Shown: positions 9,173 through 18,663 of the stretch, in pieces
Layout: each line of letters begins with the position of its first letter
How positions within the stretch are numbered: the stretch's first letter is position 1
Source of the DNA: Bavariicoccus seileri WCC 4188
GTDB lineage: Bacteria > Bacillota > Bacilli > Lactobacillales > Aerococcaceae
Direction: 5' to 3'
NCBI RefSeq assembly: GCF_000421665.1
Contig: NZ_ATXL01000003.1
Location: 1-64,000, forward strand
DNA: 64,000 nt
Translations under genes and position numbers: made by a program
Notes under the pieces: generated by a model
The model's input: only the letters and a program-made list of their open reading frames with translations
Databases searched by the model: none
Told to the model about the DNA's origin: nothing

Positions 9173-10093
9173 CTACCGTCGTTGGTTTTTACCAGTGACG
9201 TTTACTTCCTCTGCTAAGTAGCGGACACGCTCCATAACTCGCATCGCTTTTAGCGGTTCAACGTCTCCTTTTTGGGTGACTTCAAAATGTTTTTGTAATT
9301 CTTTGAACCCAAAATTAGAGCTAAAGAATGTCGGCAGTTGCTCTTGCATACGGTATTGGAGAACAACACCTAGAAAGTCGTCTCGTAACCACGAGCTATT
9401 TGCCTCAGCCCCAATATCGTCAAGCATCAAAATGCTACTTTCTTTCAGCGTATTCAGTTTCAACAACATGGTGTTATTTTGAAATGAATTTTTGAGCTCT
9501 ACTGCCATACTAGGGTAATGGACCATGGTCACTTGATGACCAAGTTCTGCTAATTGTTGCGCCAATGCGGCTAACATATATGACTTTCCAACACCAAAGT
9601 TTCCGTAGAGATACAAGCCTTTTTGAAAGGACGTTGGATCACTGGTATATCGTTCGGAAAACCCAATCATTTTAGAGACGATTGGCTCTCTAGCAGGTGT
9701 CAAGTCAATCGCAGATAAGGAAGCTTCCGCAATATCTTTAGACATGTAAAAGCTATTGATCCGTTTCTTGATTGCTTTTTGCCGTGCTTCTTTTTTATAG
9801 TCCGCTGTTTGGCGGTAAACACAGTCGATATAGGTCCCGTGCCACACTAAGACTGGCTCTAAATGTGGATTGGCAACAGGCTGCTTCTCTTTCCGCTTCT
9901 TGGTTTCTATCATAAACTCATTTAACTTCGCAAAGCTTCTCTCAAGCACTGCAGGAGTGACCAAGTCATTGTGGTCTTTTAGAAAAGAAGCAACTTCAGG
10001 ATAATTCACTACAGCTTCGCGTTGCTCTTCATAGCGTTTTCTGAGGTTTGGGTCAAGCAATCTTTTCTTTAAACCATCTGCAATATTATCCAT
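9173..10093 (-). CDS. dnaI: Primosomal protein DnaI (helicase loader ATPase)
   Basis: The AAA+ loader that places the replicative helicase DnaC on the primosome during initiation and restart. Of its 306 residues, the first 130 or so form the DnaI N-terminal helicase-binding domain. Walker A is GNFGVGKSYM near 165-172 and Walker B is LMLDDIGAE near 230. The start ATG shares one base with the dnaB stop (TGATG), so the pair is translationally coupled. A short stem (CCAAC/GTTGG) spanning the stop and followed by TTTTTT may end the operon. Confidence 0.95.
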   Translation of the reverse strand: MDNIADGLKKRLLDPNLRKRYEEQREAVVNYPEVASFLKDHNDLVTPAVLERSFAKLNEFMIETKKRKEKQPVANPHLEPVLVWHGTYIDCVYRQTADYKKEARQKAIKKRINSFYMSKDIAEASLSAIDLTPAREPIVSKMIGFSERYTSDPTSFQKGLYLYGNFGVGKSYMLAALAQQLAELGHQVTMVHYPSMAVELKNSFQNNTMLLKLNTLKESSILMLDDIGAEANSSWLRDDFLGVVLQYRMQEQLPTFFSSNFGFKELQKHFEVTQKGDVEPLKAMRVMERVRYLAEEVNVTGKNQRR

Positions 10094-11718
10094 CAGTTCT
10101 CATCCTTTCTCTGTTGTTTTAAGCGCTCCAACCGTTCGATTGCAGCTTTAATATCCGAGCTATTGGTTCTGCTTGTATCGGTTGCGGTGGTTTCCTTTTG
10201 TCCGTTTTGTTTGGTTTGTTTGTTTTGCGATGACTTTCTGCCATCATCAGTACTGTGGTCGTTACCCTGTTGTCCTGTCTGTGTTTGAACATTACTAGCC
10301 TTATCTGAACTTTCTGAACCTTCTGAACTGCCTGAACCGTCTGAAACGTTTGAACTATCTGAACTGTCAGATCCATAAAGCTCATCCAATTCTTTCTTTG
10401 CCCAATCTGGCAGTGGTTCTTCTCGACCACTTTTGCCATATCGCGTCTTACGAGCAGCTTGACTGTTATTGATAGCCTTAGCTTTTTCATTTTTGAATAG
10501 CCGAGCAGCAGCGATTGCTTGTTCTGCCGTCGTAACACCTTGAATGGTCCATTTGTTTAAAATCGTATCGAAGAACGCTTTATTGATATGGTCTTGACCA
10601 AGTTCCACTAATAAATAATGAAGCAATACATTGATGACTTCGGCTGGAGTAGCCGTCGTCTCTAAGCTATTTCTGATTGTCCGTTTCTCATGATCCATCT
10701 CGTTACCACCAATTTTTTGACGCAATTGGCTGTAAAAGGGCAATGATGGTATTTGCTTGAAGGCCTTCAAAAGTGCTGGATTGACATCAGTTGCTGGTGC
10801 AATAACCCGCCGATTCCTTCCAGATAATCCCTTGGACGTTTGATTATCATTTCCTAGTGCAATCTGGTTTGACATCTCACTACTATCAGCCCTTTTAGCT
10901 TTGTTTCTCAGATTTGTTGGATGATTTTCATACGAGCTATAGATCACTTGTTTCAGCTTGTCAGCATCGACCTGGGTCTTTTCGCCATTTAGGGCACCAT
11001 ATAAGAAACGGGCCATACTCAATTCATCGATTCCATAGAATCGTTGTAAAGCATTAGCCATTTGACGCGTATGATCATCCACTGCCGTTTTGTCGATTCC
11101 TTGCGTTTTCAGTTGGTCCAGAATCAATTGCCAATCTAAACTCAATCCCCCGTCATCCAACCAAGTCAGATAAGCTGCATTTTCAGCTGGCTCTTGCTCG
11201 AACTTGATGCTCATCATCGCATAAGGTAAGGGAAAGACTTGGTAAAAAGATTTCGTGACTTCTTCACAATCACTCGGTAAGACATCGATAGCATACCGTG
11301 ACTTGATCTGTTTGAATTGTCGTTCGCCTACTGATTCATGTAGAAGTGTCGACAACAGGTCATCGGCAAAAAAATGGTTTGGATCAACAGGTGGCTCTAT
11401 TTCTAACCAGTATTGTTGATTACCCGGATCTTCAAAGATCCGGAGAAGACTGATTCCTTGAAGTCTATCGATTGCCTTCTCCCATTGTTCGATTGTTAAA
11501 TCTGCTTGATTCAACCAATGACTTACTGGCATCGGCTCGCTATCCCAGGTCTCTTCAAAGATCCAAAAATGAAAATTGGTATATAGTTGCGTCGCTACTG
11601 CCCCGATGAGCGGTTGATATAGGATACTTAGCCAGTGTAAATGCGTTTGAGTGATCCAGTGTGGTTGGCGTAATTGGATCGTTGTGGTTGGCTTAAATAT
11701 GGCCACTTTACGCGTCAT
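10093..11718 (-). CDS. dnaB: Replication initiation/membrane attachment protein DnaB (DnaD-like)
   Basis: The Gram-positive DnaB helicase co-loader, which works with DnaD and DnaI at oriC; it is not the E. coli helicase. The 541 residues include an N-terminal winged-helix region, a DnaD/DnaB_2 helical domain around 355-420 (NVLLHYLLVELGQ, then KWTIQGVTTAEQAIAAA) and a C-terminal low-complexity tail. The tail contains a Ser/Asp-rich tract encoded by 9-bp repeats, which makes it longer than usual. It overlaps nrdR by 11 nt and has GAGGAA upstream of its ATG. Confidence 0.92.
   Translation of the reverse strand: MTRKVAIFKPTTTIQLRQPHWITQTHLHWLSILYQPLIGAVATQLYTNFHFWIFEETWDSEPMPVSHWLNQADLTIEQWEKAIDRLQGISLLRIFEDPGNQQYWLEIEPPVDPNHFFADDLLSTLLHESVGERQFKQIKSRYAIDVLPSDCEEVTKSFYQVFPLPYAMMSIKFEQEPAENAAYLTWLDDGGLSLDWQLILDQLKTQGIDKTAVDDHTRQMANALQRFYGIDELSMARFLYGALNGEKTQVDADKLKQVIYSSYENHPTNLRNKAKRADSSEMSNQIALGNDNQTSKGLSGRNRRVIAPATDVNPALLKAFKQIPSLPFYSQLRQKIGGNEMDHEKRTIRNSLETTATPAEVINVLLHYLLVELGQDHINKAFFDTILNKWTIQGVTTAEQAIAAARLFKNEKAKAINNSQAARKTRYGKSGREEPLPDWAKKELDELYGSDSSDSSNVSDGSGSSEGSESSDKASNVQTQTGQQGNDHSTDDGRKSSQNKQTKQNGQKETTATDTSRTNSSDIKAAIERLERLKQQRKDEN
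10303..10368 (-). repeat. 9-bp degenerate coding repeats in dnaB tail
   Basis: About seven copies of a 9-bp unit of the form TCTGAACNN (plus strand) encode the Ser-rich tract SDSSDSSNVSDGSGSSEGS. This is a likely disordered, length-variable linker between the DnaD-like domain and the basic C-terminus. Confidence 0.8.
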
Positions 11719-12193
11719 GCTTTCGTTCCTCTTCTTTTTTTTCGCCCTTTTCTAACCGTTCCAATTCTTTGATGAACATTCTGCGATCTGTGAATTGGCG
11801 GTAGACGCTCGCAAAGCGAATATAAGCAATATCATCAAGAGGTGCCAACCGATCCATGACAAACTCGCCGATTTTTTGACTCGGTACTTCACTATCGCCA
11901 TCTTGTCGGATCGTTAATTCAATATCATCAACGATTTCTTCCAACTTAGCGAGTGGAACTGGTCTTTTTTCAGCTGAACGGATCAACCCATTGAGAATCT
12001 TTTTCCGACTAAATATCTCTCGTTCTCCACTACGTTTGATCACGAGTAGAGGGGTTTGTTCAATTCTTTCAAACGTTGTAAAACGATAGCCACATGATTC
12101 ACATTCGCGACGTCTCCTAATCGTACGACCATCCTCCGATTGACGACTATCGATCACTTTTGTACCAATATGATGACATTTAGGACAAAACAT
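11708..12193 (-). CDS. nrdR: Transcriptional repressor NrdR
   Basis: A zinc-ribbon/ATP-cone repressor of ribonucleotide reductase genes that senses (d)ATP. Its 161 residues show the zinc ribbon CPKC and CESCGYR (residues 3-35 or so) followed by an ATP-cone (LVIKRSGEREIFSRKK onward). The start overlaps the coaE stop by 14 nt; GAGGGAG precedes the ATG. Position between coaE and dnaB is the standard Firmicutes arrangement. Confidence 0.97.
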   Translation of the reverse strand: MFCPKCHHIGTKVIDSRQSEDGRTIRRRRECESCGYRFTTFERIEQTPLLVIKRSGEREIFSRKKILNGLIRSAEKRPVPLAKLEEIVDDIELTIRQDGDSEVPSQKIGEFVMDRLAPLDDIAYIRFASVYRQFTDRRMFIKELERLEKGEKKEEERKHDA

Positions 12194-12794
12194 CGAACTC
12201 CCTCACTTTCTGATCTAGTTTTTCAGTAACGATTTGTTGGGTCTGAGCAATAGGGTGACGATTATCGATGACCCAGTCTGCTCTTTCTTTCTTTTTAAGT
12301 AGTGGCCACTGGCTAGCCATTTTTTGCTCAGCTTGCTCTTTTGTGATTTGATCCCTTGCCATCAAACGGTTGACTTGGACATCTTCTGGAACCCAAACGA
12401 CCCACACTTCGTCCATCAGTTGGTCATAGTGACTCTCATATAACAACGGAATATCACAAAATATCAGTGGTTTATGTTGTGCCTTTAGGTGATTAATCTG
12501 AGACTCTATCTCTTCTCTAATGATAGGACCTAAAATCTGGTTCAATTGCTCTCTTTTAGTAGCAGTTGAAAAAATGAGTTTGCCAACGTAGGCTCTATCC
12601 ATTGTTCCATCAGCAGCAATTGCCTCAGGTCCAAAAGCTTTAGCAATTTTCTTTAAGGCAGGCTTGCCAGGTTCAACGACTTGTCTAGCAACTTGATCCG
12701 CATCAATGATGGGTAAAGGATATTGTTTAACGACTGAGGTTACCAAGGACTTTCCTGTGGCAATGCCACCCGTAATCCCGATGACATGACTCAT
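12180..12794 (-). CDS. coaE: Dephospho-CoA kinase
   Basis: The last step of coenzyme A synthesis, phosphorylating dephospho-CoA. The P-loop is GITGGIATGKS at residues 6-16. Further motifs are DADQVAR and the lid-region RLMARDQ. The open frame extends 93 nt further upstream, but those codons overlap mutM in another frame and look unlike the family. The Met at 12794 (MSHVIGITGG) gives the normal 204 residues and an ATGA-type 4-nt overlap with mutM, so it is the chosen start. Confidence 0.95.
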   Translation of the reverse strand: MSHVIGITGGIATGKSLVTSVVKQYPLPIIDADQVARQVVEPGKPALKKIAKAFGPEAIAADGTMDRAYVGKLIFSTATKREQLNQILGPIIREEIESQINHLKAQHKPLIFCDIPLLYESHYDQLMDEVWVVWVPEDVQVNRLMARDQITKEQAEQKMASQWPLLKKKERADWVIDNRHPIAQTQQIVTEKLDQKVREFDVLS

Positions 12795-13630
12795 TTTTGG
12801 CCTTCTTTCGGCTGACATACTGGGCAAAAATGAGTACCGCGCTGATTGACTTTGATTTTTTCGATCAAAGCACCACAGCGAACGCATGGTAACCCTGTTC
12901 TCCCATAGACCTTGAGCTCATTTTGATACGTACCATCTGCACCAATCATATTTTTATAGGTTCTTACAGTACTTCCTCCCTTAGCTATTGCGTCTTTCAA
13001 AATAGCAATAATAGCTTGGTAGAGTGCTGTTACCTCTTTTGAGGACAAGCTATTTGCTGGTCTCTCCGGATAGATGCGCGCCTGAAATAACACCTCATCA
13101 GTGTAAATGTTCCCTAGGCCGGCAACGATTTTCTGGTTCAGTAACAGGGGCTTGATCGCCCCTTGATGCTTTTTTAGTTGTTCTTTGAACTCTTCCAATT
13201 TGAAAAACTCTGGGATAGGTTCAGGTCCAAGATTTTTCTTTCCAAAATAATCCCAGACTTTTGGTAAAGGTACTAGGGTCATTCTCCCGAATTTTCGGAC
13301 ATCTTGATAGCGTAATTCCCGATTGTCCGCCAAATGAAAGATCAAATGGGTGTGAGGCTCTAACGGAGCCCCAGCTTTTGTGACACTGTATTTACCTTCC
13401 ATTCGAAGATGACTGATGAGTGCCCAATGATCTAAAATAAAAATCAGATACTTCCCTCTTCTGTGAATATCGTGTATCGTCTCATTGATCAAGCATTTAG
13501 CAAACTGTTCCTTTGAAAACGGTGGCATGATGATCCGCTCCCAATAGATTGTTACACCAACAATTGTGGCATCTTTAACTGCCTTGACCAATCCCCTACG
13601 AACTGTCTCGACTTCTGGTAACTCTGGCAC
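12791..13630 (-). CDS. mutM: Formamidopyrimidine-DNA glycosylase (Fpg)
   Basis: A base-excision repair enzyme removing 8-oxoguanine and formamidopyrimidines, with beta/delta-lyase activity. The 279 residues start with the catalytic PELPEVETVRRGL (Pro2/Glu3), carry the H2TH region with KPLLLNQKIVAGLGNIYTDE, and end in a zinc finger (CVRCG then CPVCQ). The start codon is GTG at 13630, with GAGGGTG just upstream. It sits between polA and coaE, as in other Lactobacillales. Confidence 0.97.
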   Translation of the reverse strand: MPELPEVETVRRGLVKAVKDATIVGVTIYWERIIMPPFSKEQFAKCLINETIHDIHRRGKYLIFILDHWALISHLRMEGKYSVTKAGAPLEPHTHLIFHLADNRELRYQDVRKFGRMTLVPLPKVWDYFGKKNLGPEPIPEFFKLEEFKEQLKKHQGAIKPLLLNQKIVAGLGNIYTDEVLFQARIYPERPANSLSSKEVTALYQAIIAILKDAIAKGGSTVRTYKNMIGADGTYQNELKVYGRTGLPCVRCGALIEKIKVNQRGTHFCPVCQPKEGQK

Positions 13631-13679
13631 ATTATCACCCTCTAACTGAAACCCTTATTGCTCTAAATCTGTATGCTTT

Positions 13680-13688
13680 ATAATAGCA
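13680..13688 (-). promoter_or_regulatory. Possible internal extended -10 before mutM
   Basis: The minus strand reads TGCTATTAT in the 115-bp polA-mutM gap. No convincing -35 is present, so this is only a weak candidate for an internal promoter of mutM-coaE-nrdR-dnaB-dnaI. Confidence 0.3.
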
Positions 13689-13745
13689 TGATGACCTACT
13701 ATTTGTCTGTTAGGTGTTTATTATTTCAACCATAGGCGAGACAAT

Positions 13746-16439
13746 TTATTTCGCATCATACCATGTCTTTCCATAGGCAACTTCACTCACTAATGGGACC
13801 TTGAGTTCAGCAGCACTAGCCATCAACTCTGGTACTAATTTTTTCACCTGCTCCAACTCATTGTTTGGCACATCAAATACGAGTTCATCGTGGACCTGTA
13901 ACAGCATTTTAGTCTCTAACTGTTCCTCTTTCAGGGCTTTTGCGACACGAATCATCGCAATTTTGATGATATCTGCTGCTGTCCCTTGAATCGGTGAGTT
14001 CATTGCTGTCCGTTCCGCAAAACTGCGTTTATTAAAGTTAGATGATGTAATATCTGGTAAATAGCGCCGTCTGCCAAACAAGGTTTCCACAAAGCCTGTT
14101 TCCCGAGCTTTTTCGACAATATCATGCATGAATTGGCTAATCTGAGGATAAGTCGCTAAATAGGTGTCAATAAATTTTCTTGCTTCAGGTCGCGAGATGC
14201 CTAGATTTTGTGACAAGCCATAATCAGAAATCCCGTAAACAATCCCGAAGTTGACTGCTTTAGCATGTCTTCTTTGAAGTGGCGTTACCTCATCTGGTGT
14301 CGCGACATGGAAGACCTTCATAGCAGTAGTTGTATGGATATCTTGGTGGTGGATGAAGGCTTCTTGCATGGCTTGGTCATCACTGATGTGTGCCAAGACA
14401 CGTAGTTCAATTTGTGAATAATCACTTGACAGAATCACATGATCTTCTGCAGAAGGTACAAAGGCACGTCTGATTTGTCGACCTGCATCTGTTCTAATTG
14501 GAATGTTTTGTAAGTTAGGGTCAGTTGAACTCAAGCGACCTGTTTGTGTCAAGGTTTGCACGTAACGGGTATGGATTTTTCCATCTTTTTCTCTGGCTTC
14601 TTTTAACCCCGTGATATAAGTTGATTGTAGTTTAGCTAGCATGCGGTAATCGAGAATGTAATCAATAATCGGGTGTTTCCCCTTCAATTTATCCAAAACA
14701 TCTGCAGCTGTTGAATAGCCAGTTTTGGTCTTTTTAATGACGGGGAGCTCTAAACGATCAAATAAAACTTCTCCTAATTGCTTAGTGGAATTAATGTTGA
14801 ATGTTTCGCCTGCTGCTCGGTAGATGGCAGCCTCAAGGTCATCCAAACGGTGCTTGAAGTCTTCTCCTAGCTCGTTCAGGCGATCCGGATCAACCGTAAT
14901 CCCGTCGATTTCCATCCCACTAAGGACCTTTGCGGTCGGCATCTCAATCGTATTCAAAAGATCCCATTGTTTTTTCTCTTTTAACCTCTCTGGTAATTGC
15001 TCAGAGAGTTGGGAGATCACTTGAGCTTTTTGAGCCAGGTGGGTCAACAAAACAGCCTCATCTGGCACCTTTTGTTTCGCGCCTCTCCCATAAACCTCAT
15101 CGTTAGTCGGGATGACCGCTAGTCCTAAGCGATCTGCCGTGACAGCCGGGTCAAAGTTACTACTATTGACATCTAAAATATAGGCACCCAATAACGTATC
15201 CATCGAAACGGCAATTTCTGGCCAGCCTAACCGTCTGTTAGCTAAAACCCACAACCGCTTTGCATCAAAGGTCACCACTTCGGTTTGTTTCAACCAGTCA
15301 ACTATTTCTTTCTCGCTTAGGATTTCTTTTTTTAACCCATAAGCTTTTTGAGTCTCTTGATCAAATACCACTGCTGCCACCAACTCGCCGACGTGATAAT
15401 TCTCTGCTAGGGTCTCGACATAAAGGACTGGTTTTTTAACCTTTTCCAAGGTCGTTAAATGATCTTTCCCTAACCACTCTGAAACGACAGTAGGTTGATC
15501 GCTCATTGTTTCCTTGATATCGCGTTCATCCAGATTGACCCAAAGTTCATCGGTCGTTTCTGGTAATTCTCGTAAGAATCGAGAGAAGTTCATTTGCTCA
15601 TAGAATTGTTTTAAGCTCGTAGTCGGTTTAGACTCCAACTTCAAGTGGGATAACGTCAACTCTTTTGGCAATGGTGCATCCAACATGATCGTTGCTAAAG
15701 ATTTACAGAGAAAGGCTTCTTTCTTTTCTTTAATGAGATTTTCTTTTCGCTTACTCTTCTTCATGTCATCAATATGGTCATAAACGCCTTCGACAGATCC
15801 ATATGTTTGGACTAATTGTAAAGCTGTTTTCTCGCCGACACCTGTGACACCACGATAGTTATCAGATGTATCGCCTGAAAAAGCCTTCACATCGATCAAT
15901 TGTTTAGGTGCAATGCCCATCTCTTCTTTGAAACTTTCAACCGTATAAGTCTTCAGTTCTTTCACGCCACTCTTAGTGATATCCACGCGAATCCTTGGAG
16001 CAGCTAATTGGGTCAGATCCTTGTCTCCTGAAACGACGACGACTTCAAACCCATCTGCTGCAGCTCGTTCAGCCAGTGTGCCAATGATATCATCTGCTTC
16101 ATAGTTGACTAACTCAAAATGTTTGAGTCCCATTGCATCAAGCATCTTATTGAAATAAGGCACTTGCTCCTTCAACTCTTCAGGCATACTACTTCGGCCG
16201 CCTTTATAGTCAGCTAGCATCTCTGTTCGAAAAGTCGTACGACTGGCATCAAATGCTACTAAGCCGTGAGTTGGGCGCTCTTTTTCCATCACACGTTGTA
16301 ACATGTCATGAAATCCGTATAAAGCATTGGTGTGTAACCCTGAGCGGTTTGTAAAACTATCTAAATTCCGTATCGCAAAAAAAGCGCGAAACATTAAACT
16401 TGATCCATCTATCAATATAATTTTTGCGTTATCACTCAT
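13746..16439 (-). CDS. polA: DNA polymerase I
   Basis: A repair and Okazaki-fragment polymerase of 897 residues. The N-terminal 5'-nuclease domain (about 1-300) has DGSSLMFRAFFAI, DYKGGR and YEADDIIGT. The polymerase domain carries motif A SSDYSQIELRVLAH, motif B RRHAKAVNFGIVYG and motif C LQVHDELVFD. The middle 3'-5' exonuclease-like domain (about 320-480) reads VLYVETLAEN where a proofreading enzyme has an Asp-x-Glu pair, so proofreading is probably absent, as in many Bacilli. It is preceded at 8 nt by the MaoC-like gene; AGGAGA supports the ATG. Confidence 0.98.
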   Translation of the reverse strand: MSDNAKIILIDGSSLMFRAFFAIRNLDSFTNRSGLHTNALYGFHDMLQRVMEKERPTHGLVAFDASRTTFRTEMLADYKGGRSSMPEELKEQVPYFNKMLDAMGLKHFELVNYEADDIIGTLAERAAADGFEVVVVSGDKDLTQLAAPRIRVDITKSGVKELKTYTVESFKEEMGIAPKQLIDVKAFSGDTSDNYRGVTGVGEKTALQLVQTYGSVEGVYDHIDDMKKSKRKENLIKEKKEAFLCKSLATIMLDAPLPKELTLSHLKLESKPTTSLKQFYEQMNFSRFLRELPETTDELWVNLDERDIKETMSDQPTVVSEWLGKDHLTTLEKVKKPVLYVETLAENYHVGELVAAVVFDQETQKAYGLKKEILSEKEIVDWLKQTEVVTFDAKRLWVLANRRLGWPEIAVSMDTLLGAYILDVNSSNFDPAVTADRLGLAVIPTNDEVYGRGAKQKVPDEAVLLTHLAQKAQVISQLSEQLPERLKEKKQWDLLNTIEMPTAKVLSGMEIDGITVDPDRLNELGEDFKHRLDDLEAAIYRAAGETFNINSTKQLGEVLFDRLELPVIKKTKTGYSTAADVLDKLKGKHPIIDYILDYRMLAKLQSTYITGLKEAREKDGKIHTRYVQTLTQTGRLSSTDPNLQNIPIRTDAGRQIRRAFVPSAEDHVILSSDYSQIELRVLAHISDDQAMQEAFIHHQDIHTTTAMKVFHVATPDEVTPLQRRHAKAVNFGIVYGISDYGLSQNLGISRPEARKFIDTYLATYPQISQFMHDIVEKARETGFVETLFGRRRYLPDITSSNFNKRSFAERTAMNSPIQGTAADIIKIAMIRVAKALKEEQLETKMLLQVHDELVFDVPNNELEQVKKLVPELMASAAELKVPLVSEVAYGKTWYDAK

Positions 16440-16447
16440 GTTATCTC

Positions 16448-16948
16448 CTAACGTTTGACTTTGGCTGGTGGTGTATCTCCTGGTACAACTGAAGGTGCTG
16501 GTACATCGACCATTTTCATATCAGAATTATAAGGATCAACATCGATATTAGCATCGAGCATGACTTCATCTTTCAAATTGTGTCCTACAACTCGAATACG
16601 GATGCTGTTACGCCGTTCATTCACACGATCAATTTGATAATGAAACGTCAATGTATCACCACTGTAAATTGGCTTAAAAATAGAAATACTAAAATCAGTG
16701 ATGATTGATCCCGGACCTGGAAAATGCCGTGAAACAGTACTCGTGATATAACCCATCAATAACACAGGCGGGACGATTGGTTCGTTGAATTCACTTTTGT
16801 CGATAAAACGCTCTGGAGTATAAACTGGATTCATATCATTTGTCAGTCCTAGATAAATCAAGATATCACGCTGATCAATCACTTCAGTCACACTCATCGT
16901 ATCACCTTCATGAAGCTCGCTGATCGTTCGCCCTAAACGTGTCGTCAT
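16448..16948 (-). CDS. MaoC-like hot-dog fold protein
   Basis: A 166-residue single hot-dog domain protein of the MaoC/(R)-hydratase group. The motif region reads NDMNPVYTPERF where active hydratases have D-x-N-P-x-H, so the catalytic His is Tyr here and dehydratase activity is doubtful; acyl binding remains possible. A long Pro-rich tail follows the fold. The longest ORF begins with a GTG at 16954, but GGGAG is better spaced (10 nt) from the ATG at 16948. It is the first gene of the polA operon. Family assignment is by motif; function is unknown. Confidence 0.75.
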   Translation of the reverse strand: MTTRLGRTISELHEGDTMSVTEVIDQRDILIYLGLTNDMNPVYTPERFIDKSEFNEPIVPPVLLMGYITSTVSRHFPGPGSIITDFSISIFKPIYSGDTLTFHYQIDRVNERRNSIRIRVVGHNLKDEVMLDANIDVDPYNSDMKMVDVPAPSVVPGDTPPAKVKR

Positions 16949-16993
16949 AACCACACAACTCCCTCTTAATCTGTCAGTTGTCTAACTTCATTT

Positions 16994-17072
16994 TCAATCT
17001 TTCTATACTTCAATCTTTCAATACTTCGTTTTTCTATACTTAGCTCTTTCTATACTTCAATCTTTCAGTACC
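16994..17072. repeat. Degenerate 16-bp tandem repeat (5 units)
   Basis: Five head-to-tail units of 15-16 bp, best form TCAATCTTTCTATACT, at 16994, 17010, 17026, 17041 and 17057. They lie in the 389-bp gap between murC and the MaoC-like gene, upstream of the latter's start. No ORF is present in the array. The rest of the gap holds a promoter, a terminator and a duplicated murC end. Confidence 0.85.
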
Positions 17073-17110
17073 TAAATAATGGCAACACTTCTCCACTATC
17101 AGTTGCGTCC

Positions 17111-17119
17111 ATTATATCA
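17111..17119 (-). promoter_or_regulatory. Extended -10 promoter of the MaoC-polA operon
   Basis: The minus strand reads TGATATAAT, a full extended -10, about 165 bp upstream of the MaoC start and just beyond the murC terminator. The -35 region (TCTTTT) is poor, consistent with an extended -10 promoter. The 16-bp repeat array falls in the 5' untranslated region. Confidence 0.55.
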
Positions 17120-17130
17120 TATTCATTCGT

Positions 17131-17162
17131 CAAAAAAGAGGATGGCATAGTTGACCATCCTC
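17131..17162 (-). terminator. Terminator downstream of murC
   Basis: On the minus strand GAGGATGG pairs perfectly with CCATCCTC around a 9-nt loop and is followed by TTTTTTG. It lies 176 nt past the murC stop. Confidence 0.8.
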
Positions 17163-17215
17163 AAGCATATCTTTTATAAAATTTTTCAAAGTTTATTCTT
17201 TTTATTATTCAACAG

Positions 17216-17352
17216 ACCGCTTTAAGTTGCAGATCTGTGTTACGTTCCTTAAAGCTATCCCTCTTCCTCTTCGCAAAAATGTCAATGAACTGTCAGTTCC
17301 TCGCCCTTTTTACTCCAGATGAAAGGGATATACCGCTTTAAGTCGCAGATCT
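17216..17352. repeat. 21-bp direct repeat duplicating the murC 3' end
   Basis: The 21 bases at 17332-17352, which cover the last codons and stop of murC, recur at 17216-17236 with one mismatch (pattern ACCGCTTTAAGTYGCAGATCT). The copies are 116 bp apart. The intervening DNA has no open frame of note. Confidence 0.85.
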
Positions 17353-18663
17353 TGTGGTTTCGCTCAGTATTTTTTCATAGACTACTTCAAATTTTTGAAC
17401 ATCGCCAGCGCCCATGAAGACCAAGACATCTTCTTCAAACTCGAGTAATGGAGATACATTATCTAATTTCAATATCTTCGCTCCATCGATTTTCGTTGCG
17501 AGATCACCGATCTTGATATGACCCGATTTTTCTCGAACAGAAGAAAAAATGTCACATAAGAAAACATGATCAGCTAAACTCAATGCCTTAGCAAAATCAT
17601 CCAATAAGGCTATGGTACGAGTAAATGTATGGGGTTGGAAGATAGCTACAATTTTCTTTTTAGGGTATTTTTGCCGAGCTGCATCTAAAGTTGCTCTGAT
17701 TTCTGCAGGATGATGTGCATAGTCGTCAATAAGTACCATTCCGTTAATGACTTTCTCACTGAAACGACGTTTGACCCCTTTGAATGTTTTCAATTCTTCA
17801 GCTATTTCTGGTTCTGGTAATTGTTCTAAATGAGCAATTGCAATAACTGCAGTCGCATTCAACACATTATGCGTTCCATAACTTGGAATATCAAAATGGC
17901 CAAAATGTTTTCCGTTCAAGCTAACATCAAAGTGAGACCCACTGGTATCTTTAGCCAAGTTTGAGATGACAAAATCATTATCTTCTCCAAAACCATATTT
18001 AATAATAGGAACAGGTGCTTTTAGCTTCTTCAAATGCTCGTCATCACCGTAAACCACTAAGCCTTTTTTGACTTGAGTCGCAAAGGTTTTGAAGGCATCA
18101 AAAACATCTTCGATATCTTTGTAATAGTCCGGATGATCATAATCAACATTTGTAATAATGGCATAATCAGGATGGTAAGCTAAGAAATGGCGTTGATATT
18201 CACAAGCTTCCATCACAAAGAATCGTGCGTCTGGTTGCCCACACCCTGTACCGTCACCAATTAAATAACTCGTTTTAGCTACACCGCTCAACACATGTGC
18301 TAATAAACCTGTCGTACTGGTTTTACCATGTGAGCCAGTAATAGCGATACTGGTAAACTTTTCCGAGATTTGTGCCAAAAAATCAGGGTACCGAATGACC
18401 TCTAAGCCCATTTCGTGTGCCCTTTTGATTTCTGGATGGTCATCGCCAAAAGCATTCCCTGCAATGATGGTCATCCCAGGTTTGATATTGTCTGGATTGA
18501 AGGTATACATAGGGATATGCGCTTCTTCCAGTGGCTTTTGTGTAAAGAAATACGTTTCCAGATCGGACCCCTCAACGTTATAGCCTTTACCATGAAGAAC
18601 AAGTGCCAAAGCACTCATCCCTGTTCCTTTAATTCCTACAAAAAAATATAGTTTGTTACTCAT
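17338..18663 (-). CDS. murC: UDP-N-acetylmuramate--L-alanine ligase
   Basis: Adds L-alanine to UDP-MurNAc in cytoplasmic peptidoglycan synthesis. The 441 residues show the N-terminal nucleotide-sugar domain ([13 protein letters not shown]), the ATP loop [10 protein letters not shown] near residue 110, and the Mur ligase central and C-terminal domains ([19 protein letters not shown]). The ORF opens 45 nt earlier, but the Met at 18663 has AAAGGTG at good spacing and matches the family N-terminus. It overlaps the upstream 205-residue gene by 8 nt, so the pair is coupled. Confidence 0.97.
   Translation of the reverse strand: MSNKLYFFVGIKGTGMSALALVLHGKGYNVEGSDLETYFFTQKPLEEAHIPMYTFNPDNIKPGMTIIAGNAFGDDHPEIKRAHEMGLEVIRYPDFLAQISEKFTSIAITGSHGKTSTTGLLAHVLSGVAKTSYLIGDGTGCGQPDARFFVMEACEYQRHFLAYHPDYAIITNVDYDHPDYYKDIEDVFDAFKTFATQVKKGLVVYGDDEHLKKLKAPVPIIKYGFGEDNDFVISNLAKDTSGSHFDVSLNGKHFGHFDIPSYGTHNVLNATAVIAIAHLEQLPEPEIAEELKTFKGVKRRFSEKVINGMVLIDDYAHHPAEIRATLDAARQKYPKKKIVAIFQPHTFTRTIALLDDFAKALSLADHVFLCDIFSSVREKSGHIKIGDLATKIDGAKILKLDNVSPLLEFEEDVLVFMGAGDVQKFEVVYEKILSETTRSAT

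Noticed and set aside
18395-18651. Overlapping plus-strand frames of 62 and 78 codons
   Set aside because: Antisense to the well-conserved N-terminus of murC.
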